Shown: positions 51,050 through 60,301 of the stretch, one piece after another
Numbering within the stretch: the stretch's first letter is position 1
How the letters are laid out: each line of letters starts with the position of its first letter
Assembly (NCBI RefSeq): GCF_014647895.1
Contig: NZ_BMQB01000009.1
Coordinates: 62,001 to 126,000, forward strand
Direction: 5' to 3'
DNA length: 64,000 bases
From: Pilimelia anulata
GTDB lineage: Bacteria; Actinomycetota; Actinomycetes; Mycobacteriales; Micromonosporaceae
The notes under the pieces: generated by a model
Seen by the model: only the letters and a program-made list of their open reading frames with translations
Told to the model about the DNA's origin: nothing
Databases searched by the model: none
Program-made: the position numbers and the translations under genes

Positions 51050-51067
51050 TACAACCGATCGGTTGTA
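51050..51067. promoter_or_regulatory. Perfect 18-bp palindrome, ArsR operator
   Basis: TACAACCGATCGGTTGTA is exactly palindromic and overlaps the promoter of the ArsR-SRPBCC operon, 11 bp before the start. Confidence 0.8.
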
Positions 51068-51095
51068 CGTTGTCAAGCCCCCGGCCGGCAGCGAC

Positions 51096-52190
51096 TCAAA
51101 CCCGGGCGTGGCCGGCGAGCGCCGCGGCCGCCCGGTCGGCGTCCGCGGCGTCGTTGTGCACGTGGAAGGACAGCCGCAGCCGGCCGGCCCGGACGCTGCC
51201 GGTGATGCCCGCCGCGCGCAGCCGGCTCGCCGCGCCGGGCCCCTGGTCCAGGCTGACGATCGGCGAGTCCCCCGGCTCCGCCCCGAGCGCGGCGCGGAAC
51301 CGGTTCGCCAGGCCGACGGCGTGCGCGTGCAGGGCGTCGATCCCGACGTCGTGCAGCAGGTCCAGGCTCACCTCCTGCGCCGCCCAGGAGAACCAGATCG
51401 GCGACACGTCGTACCGGCGCGCGTCGGCGGCCAGGCGCAGCGGCGCGCCGTAGAGGCTGTCGGCCGGGTCCGCGCCGGCGTACCAGTTGGCCGTGTGCGG
51501 CAGCGGGTCGGCGGCGCCCGGCGGCGGGACGGTGAGGAAGCAGGTGCCGCGCGGGGCGAGCAGCCACTTGTAGCCGGCGCAGACCGTGTAGTCGAACCGG
51601 CCGGCGGCCAGCGGCAGCCAGCCGACCGCCTGGGTGGTGTCCAGCAGCACCCGGGCGCCGGCCGCCGCGGCGGCCGCGGCCAGCCCGTCCAGGTCGGCCA
51701 CGGCGCCGTCCGCCGACTGGACCGCCGACACCGCCACGAGGTCGGTGCCCGGCCGGACCGCGTCGGCCAGGCGGGCCAGCGGCACCTCGCGCACCCGCAC
51801 GCCGCGGGCCTGCTGGGCCAGGAACGGGAAGACCAGGCTGGTGAAGTCGCCGGCCGCGAGCAGCACCTCGCCGCCCGCGGGCACGGCCGCGGCCACCAGC
51901 CCGGCGAAGACGCTGACGTGGCTGCCGATCGCGACCCGGTCCGCCGGCACGCCGACCAGCTCCGCGTACCGGGACCGGGCGCGGTCGACGCCCGGCTCCG
52001 CGTCGGCCGTCCGGAAGTGGCCGGCCTGCACCCGGTCGACCGCCGCCCGCATGGCGGCGAGCGCGCTGTCCGGCAGCAGGCCCATCGAGGCGGTGTTCAG
52101 GTACGTGGTCCCCGGCGCGAACCGGGCCCGGAGCGCGGCGAGGCGCGCGGCCGGACCGGCGGCGCGGGACTGATTCCCGTGGTCCGTCAT
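51096..52190 (-). CDS. Class V aminotransferase-fold PLP enzyme
   Basis: A 364-residue PLP enzyme. FAPGTTYLNTASMGLLP opens the fold; LLDTTQAVGWLPL and DYTVCAGYKWLLAPRGTCFL hold the cofactor Asp and the Schiff-base Lys. Nearest groups are cysteine desulfurase/isopenicillin-N-epimerase-like proteins, without the mobile catalytic Cys loop of desulfurases. Substrate unknown. Start ATG has a weak ribosome-binding site. It is followed by the ArsR-SRPBCC operator region. Confidence 0.85.
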   Translation of the reverse strand: MTDHGNQSRAAGPAARLAALRARFAPGTTYLNTASMGLLPDSALAAMRAAVDRVQAGHFRTADAEPGVDRARSRYAELVGVPADRVAIGSHVSVFAGLVAAAVPAGGEVLLAAGDFTSLVFPFLAQQARGVRVREVPLARLADAVRPGTDLVAVSAVQSADGAVADLDGLAAAAAAAGARVLLDTTQAVGWLPLAAGRFDYTVCAGYKWLLAPRGTCFLTVPPPGAADPLPHTANWYAGADPADSLYGAPLRLAADARRYDVSPIWFSWAAQEVSLDLLHDVGIDALHAHAVGLANRFRAALGAEPGDSPIVSLDQGPGAASRLRAAGITGSVRAGRLRLSFHVHNDAADADRAAAALAGHARV

Positions 52191-52306
52191 CGCCCCAGCA
52201 TCACCGGGGCCGGCGGCGGCCGAAAGCGCCACTTCGCACTCCCTGGCCCCGGACGCCCACCCCGAACGCCGCCCGGGACGCCGGACCGGGAGGCCGGACC
52301 GGGGCG

Positions 52307-55159
52307 TCAGCTCCGGGCGACCTGCTCGGCGCCGATCCGGCCGTCGGCGAGCTGGGTGTTGAAGACCGCGATCTCGTCCAGGGTGCCGGTGAAGCGGTAG
52401 TCGGTCGGCGGGTTGGCGTAGCGGGCCAGGTTCGCCGAGCCCCAGCGCCAGTAGCCGGACACGTTCTCGCCGGTCGTCGTCGCCGCGTCCGAGGCGACCA
52501 GGGTGCCGTCCACGTACAGTTTCATGCCGGCGGCGCCCAGGCTCACGGCGACGTGGTGCCACGCACCGTCCTTGTAGGACGCCGGTGAGCGGACCGTTTT
52601 CGCCACGCCGCCGCTGTACACCGCGAACGTTATCCGGCCGCCGCTGTCGACGAACACCACCCGGTCGGCGGTCGTGTCCACCAGCGCCGTACCCGCGCTG
52701 AAGCCGGCGATCGCGCCGCCCGGACTCGCCGCGTCGGCGCGGAAGATCGCGCTGACGGTGAACGTGTTCGGATTGCTGTACTGGATCGGCTGGTAGCCGC
52801 CCGCCCCGGCGCCGCCGCCGTAGCCGACCGCGGTCGACGTGGACTGGTCGGCGCCGGTCAGGGAGCCGGCCTGGGCGGCCGACAGGTTCGACCGGCGGGC
52901 GTCGCTGGAGATCCCCGCCGGCCCGGCGGCCGCGGTGTACAGCGCGCTGACCTCGGCCGCGCTCAGCGCCCGCCCGTACGCGCGGACGCTGTCGATCCGC
53001 CCCTGCCAGTAGTACGCCGCCGCCGCGGTCCACCAGCCGCGGCCGATCCGGAAGCCGCCGGTGGCGCTCCACGTCGCGGGGTGGGCCGCCGAGCTGGCCA
53101 GGGCTCCGTTGACGTACAGGTAGAGCTGCCCGGCCGCGGCGTCGTAGATGCCCGCCACGTGGATCCAGGTGTTCAGCGCCGGCGAGGTGGTGCCGAGGGC
53201 GGCGTCGACCGTCCCGCCGGTGCTGTCGGTCCGGGTGGTGTAGAGCACCAGCCGGTCACTGGGCTGGTAGTAGCCGAGCTGGAAGCCGGAGACGTTGGTG
53301 CCGTCCTGGGAGATGGCCGCGCGGCTGGTCGACTTGTCGGACAGGTAGAGCCAGGCGGCGACGGTGTAGCTGGTGCCGGTGGCGACGAGCCCGTTGGACC
53401 CGCTGGTGAGGTAGCTGGAGCCGTTGGCGGCGAACGCGGAGCCGCTCTGGCCGCCGGCGTTCCACGCGGCGGTGTTGCTGACCGTGCCGGTGGCGCCGCG
53501 GTTGGCGGAGTCCGCGACGCTGGTGCCGCTGCCCTCGCTGAACTCCCACCGGGTCAGCGGGTTGTCCCGGTACAGCGCCGTGATGTCCGCCGCGGACAGC
53601 GCCCGCTGGTACGTGCGCAGCTCCGCGACCTGCCCCTTGAACCACGCGTCGTTGACGCCGCTGAGCTGCCGCACGCCGGCGCGCAGCGGCTGCGAGGTGT
53701 TCGGTGTGCCCTCCATCGCGTCGGTGTACGACCGGGCGGCCGAGGCCACGCCGTCGACGTAGGTGTACATCGAGTCCGTGGCGTCGTCGTAGACCCCGAC
53801 GACGTGGTACCAGCGGTTCGGCGTCGGCGAGGAGCCGACGGCATTGTTCGCCGGGTACGAGTTGGTGGTGGTCCGGTCGATCAGCGCGAAGTTCCAGCTG
53901 TCCCGGGAGAGGTCGTACCGCAGCAGGAACGACGACTGCCCCGCGCCGCTCCACGAGGTGACCGTCTCGTTCTGGCTGGCGATGACGTACGTGGCCGAGA
54001 CGTCCGGGATCCGCGCCCACGCCGACACGCTGAAGCTGCGGTCGACGTGCACTCCCTCCTGGCCGCCCTCCACCCGGGAGCTGGTGCCGTTGAACGACAG
54101 CGCGCCCGCGCCGTCCGGGCCGCCGCCGCTGACCCAGGACGTGTTGGCGGTGGTGCCGGTGTTGCCGTACTGGGCGCCGTCCTCCACCCGGGCGCCGCTG
54201 CCCTCGTCGCACCGCCAGACCGTGCCGGGCGCCCGGTACAGGTCGCTGACCTCGGTAGCGGACAGCGCCCGCGGGTACATCTGCACGTCGTCGACCCGGC
54301 CGGTGAGCTGGTTGGTACCGGCGGCGCCGCTCCAGTACGTGACGCCGGCCAGCAGGTCCCCGCCGGCGTTGAAGCTGTTGGTCGTGTGCGCCACGGTGCC
54401 GACCGAGGCCCCGTTGACGTACAGGCGCAGCAGGTCGGCGGCGTCGTCATAGACGCCGACCAGGTGGGTCCAGGTCGAGGCGCTCGCCGCGCCCGCGGAC
54501 ACCGCGTCGACGGTCGGCGAGGCCACGTCGGTGCGGGGCATGCCGAAGTACCACACGTTCGTCGAGTCCCGCCGCAGCACGAACCCGCTGGTCGTGGTGC
54601 CCGCCTGGGCCACGATCGTCCGGTGCGCGCCGGTGCCGGTCACGTACGCCCACGCCGAGACGGTGAAGGCGGCGTCCGTGCGCACCCGGGACGGGCCGGC
54701 CACGTAGCCGGTGCCGGAGGCCACCTCGAACCCGCCGCCGACCTGGCCGCGCGCGTTCCACGCCGCGTTCGCGCCGGTCAGCGTGCCGACGGCCGCGCCG
54801 CCGCCGTTGTCGGTCGTCGCGGTACCGGTGCCCTCCTCGAACTGCCACCAGGTCCGCGGCCCTTCCGTCGGGCCCGCGTACGCGCCGGTGCGGTTGTTGC
54901 CCGAGGCATCCGCCGCCGCCGGGGTGCCCGAGGACGACTCGGCGTCGTCCTGCCGGTGGTGGAACAGCGGGCTGTCGTTGTCGACCGTCGTCGCGTACGA
55001 CGGGAACGTCGCCGCCAGGTTGAGCTGGTTGGCCAGGTTCCGGGTCGTCGTGCTGTACGCCGCCGCGGCCTGCGGCAGCGACCACACCGCCGCCAGCGCC
55101 ACCCACACCAGCAGTAGTCGGTGCAGGGCAGGGCGGGGTGGCTTGCCGAGTGCGTCCAT
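52307..55159 (-). CDS. Secreted protein with four LamG domains and SipW-type leader
   Basis: A 950-residue surface or secreted protein. Leader helix (LLLVWVALAAVWSLPQAAAAYSTTTRNLANQLNLAATF) has the Y-S-x-T-T-x-N pattern seen in two other proteins here. Four concanavalin-like LamG domains follow, about 95-325, 325-540, 540-750 and 770-945 (e.g. TWWQFEEGTGTATTD, TVWRCDEGSGARVEDG, LTRWEFSEGSGTSVADS). LamG modules bind glycans or proteins; no catalytic domain. GGGGAG precedes the ATG. No LPXTG anchor at the end. Confidence 0.88.
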   Translation of the reverse strand: MDALGKPPRPALHRLLLVWVALAAVWSLPQAAAAYSTTTRNLANQLNLAATFPSYATTVDNDSPLFHHRQDDAESSSGTPAAADASGNNRTGAYAGPTEGPRTWWQFEEGTGTATTDNGGGAAVGTLTGANAAWNARGQVGGGFEVASGTGYVAGPSRVRTDAAFTVSAWAYVTGTGAHRTIVAQAGTTTSGFVLRRDSTNVWYFGMPRTDVASPTVDAVSAGAASASTWTHLVGVYDDAADLLRLYVNGASVGTVAHTTNSFNAGGDLLAGVTYWSGAAGTNQLTGRVDDVQMYPRALSATEVSDLYRAPGTVWRCDEGSGARVEDGAQYGNTGTTANTSWVSGGGPDGAGALSFNGTSSRVEGGQEGVHVDRSFSVSAWARIPDVSATYVIASQNETVTSWSGAGQSSFLLRYDLSRDSWNFALIDRTTTNSYPANNAVGSSPTPNRWYHVVGVYDDATDSMYTYVDGVASAARSYTDAMEGTPNTSQPLRAGVRQLSGVNDAWFKGQVAELRTYQRALSAADITALYRDNPLTRWEFSEGSGTSVADSANRGATGTVSNTAAWNAGGQSGSAFAANGSSYLTSGSNGLVATGTSYTVAAWLYLSDKSTSRAAISQDGTNVSGFQLGYYQPSDRLVLYTTRTDSTGGTVDAALGTTSPALNTWIHVAGIYDAAAGQLYLYVNGALASSAAHPATWSATGGFRIGRGWWTAAAAYYWQGRIDSVRAYGRALSAAEVSALYTAAAGPAGISSDARRSNLSAAQAGSLTGADQSTSTAVGYGGGAGAGGYQPIQYSNPNTFTVSAIFRADAASPGGAIAGFSAGTALVDTTADRVVFVDSGGRITFAVYSGGVAKTVRSPASYKDGAWHHVAVSLGAAGMKLYVDGTLVASDAATTTGENVSGYWRWGSANLARYANPPTDYRFTGTLDEIAVFNTQLADGRIGAEQVARS

Positions 55160-55456
55160 GACGAACTCCCCACCGCCGACTCCGGACCACGGTCAGACCC
55201 TCGCGTCACCCATCGGCGTCCACGGCGTGCCCCTGAGTGCCGGGATGGTCCCTTTTCCTGCGCGAAAGGTTGCCGCCGGCGCGGGCCGCGGCCCCACCCG
55301 GCCCGTCCGCCCCGCGCGTACCCGGCGGTTTCGCCCCGCCCGGGGCGGGTGTACCCCGTCGGGCATCGGGTGAACGGTTCGCCCCGGTCGCCGAACGGCC
55401 GCAACCGGGCCGGCGCCGGCCGCGCCGCGCGGCGGCAGCGGCGTCGATGCGATCCG

Positions 55457-56538
55457 ATGGAGTCCATGCCCACCCCGATCGACGAACCGGCCGCCGCGCC
55501 GGCCGCCACCCGGATCGAGCTGATCCCCGCCGCCCCGCTGGACCTGCGCCCGGACCCGTGGCAGCGGCTGCTGGCCGTCGGCAGCATCCTGTCGGTGCTG
55601 GTCGTGGCCATCGGGCTGTACGTCACCAACGAGGCCAACCGGCGGCAGCTCGACGTGGCGCTGCAGGGCCAGCTCACCGACCGGTTCACCCGCGCCGTGG
55701 AGCAGCTCGGCCAGGCCGGGGCGGCGAAGATCGACGTCCGGCTCGGCGCGGTGTACGCGCTCGAACGGATCATGCGCGACTCCGCGCAGGACCAGCCGGC
55801 CGTCGTGGAGGTGCTGGCCGCGTACGTCCGGGTGCACGCCCCGCTCCCGGCCGGCGTCGGGCCGCTGGGCTGCCCCCGGCCGCCCGCTCCCCCGCCCCGG
55901 CGCCCGGCCAGGACATCCAGGCCGCGCTGACCGTGCTGGCCCGCCGCGACGCCGGCCGGGACCGGCCGGGCGACCGGCTCAACCTGTACCGGTCGACGAT
56001 GAGCGGCGCGGGCCTGTCCGGCGGCGACCTGCGCGCCGCGGTGCTGGGCCTGGCCGACCTGCGCGGCGCGCACCTGGACCGCGCCCGGGCCGCCGGGGCG
56101 CAGTTCTTCGGCGCCGACCTGCGCGACGCCTTCGGCACCGACGCCGACCTCACCGGCGCGAACCTGCACGGCGCCGACCTGACCGGCGCGTACCTGGACC
56201 GGGCCGACCTCACCGGCGCCCGGCTCGACCGGGCCGTGCTGCGGGACGCCTCGCTGACCGGCGCCCGGCTCGGCGGCCTGGCGCTGGCCGGCCTGGACCT
56301 GTCCGGGGCCGACCTGCGCCGCGCCGACCTGCGCGGCGCGAACCTCGCCGGTACGGTGCTGACCGACGCCGCCCTGGACGGCGCGGACCTGCGGGGCGTC
56401 GACCTGGGCGGCGCCCGCGGCATCACCCCCACGGCGCTCGCGAACGCGGTGACCGACGCGCGCACGGTCGCGCCGCCGGCCACGGCGCTCGCCCCGCTGC
56501 TCCCCGCGGGCTGCCCCGACCGGCCGCCGGCGGGGTGA
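55457..56538 (+). pseudogene. Pentapeptide-repeat membrane protein gene with frameshift
   Basis: From ATG 55457 the first frame encodes a helix (LLAVGSILSVLVVAIGLYVTNE) and a conserved region (LTDRFTRAVEQLGQAGAAKIDVRLGAVYALERIMRDSAQDQPAVVEVLAAYVR). At about 55850-55910 the family sequence passes to another frame (GQDIQAALTVLARRD), which then gives a pentapeptide-repeat domain (ADLTGANLHGADLTGAYL...) to 56538. Intact relatives have both parts in one chain. The shift lies in a C-run-rich stretch, so sequencing error, true mutation or programmed shifting are all possible. Confidence 0.8.
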
Positions 56539-56595
56539 GCCGGCCGACGGGCGGGGCGGGCCAGCGACGGGCGGGCGGGCCGGCCGGCGGGCGGG

Positions 56596-57858
56596 CTAGC
56601 CGATGGCGAAGGTGGCGCCGGCGCCGTAGCTGCCGGCGAAGACCCGCCCGGTGATCCCCGGTACCTGCGCCGGCGTGCTCCGGTCGGTGGTGTTGCCCTG
56701 GCCGAGCGAGCCCTCGGCGTTGTCGCCCCAGCACCAGACCGTCCGGTCGGTGCGGGTGCCGCAGGTGAAGTCGTCGCCCGCGCTGACCTGCATCCAGGTG
56801 GCCGAGCCGACCTGGACCGGGCTGCTGCGCTGGCCGGTGTCGCCGAGCCCGAGTTCGTGCTCGTCGTTGTGTCCCCAGCACCACAGAGTGCCGTCGGCCC
56901 GGATCGCGCAGGTGTGGTTGCTGCCGCCGGTGACCGTCCGCCAGGTGCTGACCGAGCCGACCTGCGTCGGCGTCTGGCGGGTGGTCGTGTCGCCGAGGCC
57001 GAGCTGGCCGTCGCCGTTGTACCCCCAGCACCACAGCGTGCCGGCGGTGCGGATCGCGCAGCCGTGCGCGGTACCGAGGTCGGTGGCGTCCCAGCCGGTG
57101 CCGGCGAGCTGGTCCGGGCTCGTCCGGGTGGCGGTGCTGCCGTTGCCCAGCCGGTAGTCGGTCCCCCAGCCCCAGCACCACAGGGTGCCGCCGGTGCGCA
57201 CCGCGCAGGTGTGCACGTCGGTGGCGGAGAGCTGCTTCCAGGTGCTGTTGGCACCCACCTGCGTGAAGCTCGTCCGGTCGGTGGTGTCGCCGACGCCGAG
57301 CTGGCCCGAGTTGTTCTCGCCCGTGCACCAGATCGTGCCGGCGCCGCGCAGCGCGCAGGTGTGGTAGCCGCCCAGGTCCACGTCGGCCCAGTCGGTACCG
57401 GCGCCGATCTGGACCGGGCCGGTCGCGTCCGTGGTGTTGCCGCGGCCGAGCTGGCCGTAGGGGTTGCGGCCCCAGCACCACAGCGTCCCCGCGGCGCGGA
57501 CCGCGCAGGTGTGGCCGGAGTTCGCGTCGATGGTGGCGTTGAACGAGCTGTTGCCGGTGTCCACATCGACCCACGTCGTGACCGCGCCGACCTGCACCGG
57601 GCTGGTCCGGGGGCTCGCGGTGTTGCCGAGGCCCAGGTTGCCGGTGGTGTTGTCGCCCCAGCCGTACAGCTCGCCGGCGAGGAAGTTCGCGGCCAGGTCC
57701 AGGCCCGAGTTCTGGTTGCGGGTGGTGGCGGAGAACGTCGCCCCGGCCGGCGGCAGGGCCAGCAGCAGGCTCACCGCCGCCGCGACCACGGGCAGCAGCC
57801 GGGTTGGGGACCGGCGTCCGGTCCCGCGGTGCCGGCCGCCGCGCCCGTGGGGTTCCAT
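56596..57858 (-). CDS. Secreted RCC1-repeat protein with SipW-type leader
   Basis: A 420-residue exported protein. After LLPVVAAAVSLLLALPPAGATFSATTRNQNSGLDLAANF come seven RCC1 repeats of about 52 residues with the pattern LWCWGxNxxGQLGxGD...VQVG and paired Cys in each blade (HTCAVRADGTLWCWG), forming a beta-propeller. Bacterial RCC1 proteins are mostly uncharacterised surface proteins. Start uncertain: ATG 57858 or 57906. The F-S-x-T-T-x-N leader links it with the LamG protein and the 24378 protein. Confidence 0.85.
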   Translation of the reverse strand: MEPHGRGGRHRGTGRRSPTRLLPVVAAAVSLLLALPPAGATFSATTRNQNSGLDLAANFLAGELYGWGDNTTGNLGLGNTASPRTSPVQVGAVTTWVDVDTGNSSFNATIDANSGHTCAVRAAGTLWCWGRNPYGQLGRGNTTDATGPVQIGAGTDWADVDLGGYHTCALRGAGTIWCTGENNSGQLGVGDTTDRTSFTQVGANSTWKQLSATDVHTCAVRTGGTLWCWGWGTDYRLGNGSTATRTSPDQLAGTGWDATDLGTAHGCAIRTAGTLWCWGYNGDGQLGLGDTTTRQTPTQVGSVSTWRTVTGGSNHTCAIRADGTLWCWGHNDEHELGLGDTGQRSSPVQVGSATWMQVSAGDDFTCGTRTDRTVWCWGDNAEGSLGQGNTTDRSTPAQVPGITGRVFAGSYGAGATFAIG

Positions 57859-57987
57859 GTGAGCTTGGATCGGGTCGCGCCGCCGCCGCCCGACGGAATC
57901 GGCCATCGGTACCGGGCATTGGCCGGGCCTATGGCCGGGGCGCGCCGCTGCCGGCGCCCCGGCAGCGGATCCGGCAGGATGGGCGGC

Positions 57988-58530
57988 ATGTTGGCGACCG
58001 AGCCGGCGCTGGAGCGCCCCGACCTGCTGGCCGAACCGGTGCTCGCCGGGCTGCGCGCGCTCCCGCCGGAGCTGGCCCGGGCGGCGCTCGTCGCCCCGAT
58101 CGACCCCGACCTGGCGGACACCGCGGCGTTCTGCGCGGCGTACGGGGTGGCGCTCGCCGACTCGGCGAACTGCGTCGTCGTCGCCGGCCGCCGCGGCGAG
58201 GCCACCCGGTACGCGGCCTGCGTGCTGCCGGCGACCACCCGGGCCGACGTCAACGGGCTGGTCCGGCGGCGGCTCGACGCGCGCAAGGCCAGCTTCGCGC
58301 CGATGGACGACGCGGTCGCCCGGACCGGCATGGCGTACGGCGGGATCACCCCGATCGGCCTGCCGGCCGACTGGCCGGTGCTGGTCGACGCCCGGATCGG
58401 GGCGGACCAGCAGGTGATCGTCGGCTCCGGCGTCCGGCACAGCAAGCTGCGCGTGCCGGGGCGGCTGCTCGCCGCCCTGACCGGCGCCGAGGTGGTCGAC
58501 GGCCTCGGCAGCGAGGTTACCGACCGGTAG
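57988..58530 (+). CDS. YbaK/ProX-type aminoacyl-tRNA deacylase domain protein
   Basis: A 180-residue YbaK-fold protein (NCVVVAGRRGEATRYAACVLPATTRADVNGLVRRRLDARKASFAPMDDAVARTGMAYGGITPIGLPADWPVLVDARI). The Lys in RKASFA and the GGITPIG loop are family marks. Members hydrolyse misacylated tRNA (for example Cys- or Ala-tRNAPro); specificity here is not known. Start ATG 57988 follows AGGA; ATG three codons earlier is possible. Confidence 0.87.
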   Translation: MLATEPALERPDLLAEPVLAGLRALPPELARAALVAPIDPDLADTAAFCAAYGVALADSANCVVVAGRRGEATRYAACVLPATTRADVNGLVRRRLDARKASFAPMDDAVARTGMAYGGITPIGLPADWPVLVDARIGADQQVIVGSGVRHSKLRVPGRLLAALTGAEVVDGLGSEVTDR

Positions 58531-58892
58531 GCGTCGTTCGGCACCGCCCGCCGGGGCGGGGCGTGAGCCCACCGGCACCCCGAGCGGGTGGGCCCACGCG
58601 GTCCGCCGGCCCGGTGGGATTCGCATATCAATTGATGTTCGTCACTGTAATTGTTCCCGGACATCGAACGAGCCCCCCTTCGACCGGCCGTCCGCGAGCT
58701 GTGGATAGACGGTGAAGAGATACCGGCGGTACCGAAAAGGCGGCCGCCGCAACGGCCGGGAATTCACTCGAATAAATCGCGGGAATTCGTCGGTATTTGC
58801 CAGCGGGCGACCGGTCGGGGCGAACCGCTACCCGGCCGCGGGCCGGGCCACTATCGTCGGAGCGCAGGCCCACGCGGACGGGAGGCGGCGCG
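58531..58892. other. Spacer holding copy 3 of the 20-bp motif
   Basis: No gene seen. The AT-rich part carries the motif at 58627-58646. The rest is the leader of the acetyltransferase gene with GGGAGG near its end. Confidence 0.5.
58627..58646 (-). promoter_or_regulatory. Copy 3 of the shared 20-bp motif
   Basis: The plus strand ATCAATTGATGTTCGTCACT matches the reverse complement of the 37618 copy in 17 of 20 bases, including the 13-base TTGATGTTCGTCA core exactly. Confidence 0.55.
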
Positions 58893-60212
58893 GTGCGGGT
58901 GACGGTGGAGTCGGTACTGCCGGCGCGGCACGTCGACGCCATGTTCGACCTGTACGTCGAGGCGTTCGCCCCGCTGGCGACCAAGGCCGTCGCCCGGCAC
59001 GTACTGACCCGGCCGGAGTTCGCCGCGGAGATGGCGGACCCGCGGATCGAGAAGTACGTGGCATGGGACGGCGACGACCGGCCCGTCGGACTGTCGACAT
59101 TGGCCCTGGACCTGGCCGCCGTCCCGTGGGTGAACCCCGCCCACCTGGCCGCGCGGTACCCGGAGCAGCACGCGCGCGGGGCGATCTTCTACCTCGGCTT
59201 CACGCTGGTCCGGCACGACCTCCAGGGCTCGCGGACGTACCTCGAACTGAACAACCGGGCGGCGATCCGCTCGCGGGCGGCCCGGGCCGTGGTGGGCATC
59301 GACGTGTGCGCCTACAACCGGGCCCGGAACCTGCCGCGCTCGTTCGCCATGATCGGGCGCCGGCACGGGTTCGGCTTCGGCGAGGTGGACCAGCAGCGGT
59401 ACTTCGTGCTCGACCCGGCGCTGGCCGGGCGCCCCGACGGGGTGGCGGTGCCGCGCCCGGTCGGCGGGCTGTCCATCGTGCCGCTGGCCGACCGGCCGGA
59501 GCTGGCGGCCCAGGTCCCGGAGGTGCTGGCGTCGCGCTGGCCGGCGTTCATGCTGTTCGGGCAGGCGGGGCACGGCGTGGACGTCGCCGAGGTGATCGCG
59601 CGCTGCCCGCGGCACCAGGTGCTGCTGGTCGACGGCGAGGACGCGGTGCACGGCGCCGGGCTGTCGGTGCCGCTGCGCTGGGACGGCACCCCGGCCGACC
59701 TGCCGGCCGGGTGGGACGGCGCGATCGCCCGGGCCGACGCGCAGTGGCGCGCGGGCGATCGGCCCGACGCGGTGTGCGCGCTGTCGATCACCCTGACGCC
59801 GGCCGTGGCCGGGCAGGGCCGGTCGGCCGAGATGATCGCCGCGCTGCGGGCGGCCGCCGCCGGGATCGGGGCCAGGGCCATGATCGCCCCGGTTCGTCCG
59901 ATTCTGAAGGAGAAGTACCCGCTCGCGCCGATGGACGCGTACGTGAACTGGCGCGACGAGAAGGGCCGCGTGTTCGACCCGTGGCTGCGCCTGCACCTCG
60001 ACGCCGGCGCCACTCTGCTCGGCGTGGCGGAATCGTCCCTGTCGGTGACCGGCACGGTGGCCGAATGGCAGGAATGGACCGGGCGGCCCCTCCCGGTCGC
60101 CGGCGAGTACGTCATTCCCGGCGGCCTCGTCCCGCTGCGCGTGGATACCGCATCCGACGTGGGTCGATATAGTGAGCCGAATGTCTGGGTGGCCCACCCG
60201 ATTAACGGCTGA
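58893..60212 (+). CDS. Two-part GNAT-like acetyltransferase-family protein
   Basis: A 439-residue protein with an N-terminal half (LYVEAFAPLATKAVARHVLTRPEFAAEMADPRIEKYVAWDGD...FYLGFTLVRHDLQGSR) and a GNAT-like C-terminal half (LSITLTPAVAGQGRSAEMIAALRAAAAGIGARAMIAPVRPILKEKYPLAPMDAYVNWR, VTGTVAEWQEWTGRPLP). The C-terminal part matches a conserved actinobacterial protein of unknown substrate. GTG start (VRVTVES) with GGGAGG ahead. Stands alone between the YbaK and GGDEF-EAL genes. Confidence 0.72.
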   Translation: MRVTVESVLPARHVDAMFDLYVEAFAPLATKAVARHVLTRPEFAAEMADPRIEKYVAWDGDDRPVGLSTLALDLAAVPWVNPAHLAARYPEQHARGAIFYLGFTLVRHDLQGSRTYLELNNRAAIRSRAARAVVGIDVCAYNRARNLPRSFAMIGRRHGFGFGEVDQQRYFVLDPALAGRPDGVAVPRPVGGLSIVPLADRPELAAQVPEVLASRWPAFMLFGQAGHGVDVAEVIARCPRHQVLLVDGEDAVHGAGLSVPLRWDGTPADLPAGWDGAIARADAQWRAGDRPDAVCALSITLTPAVAGQGRSAEMIAALRAAAAGIGARAMIAPVRPILKEKYPLAPMDAYVNWRDEKGRVFDPWLRLHLDAGATLLGVAESSLSVTGTVAEWQEWTGRPLPVAGEYVIPGGLVPLRVDTASDVGRYSEPNVWVAHPING

Positions 60213-60301
60213 TTCGCCTGAAATGCCGTAAGGCCGGTCTAGTCTGCCGATAGGGACTATGTCGGGGATTGTCGCGTGACCGTGTCCGGGGGGTGCGTCA
60301 G

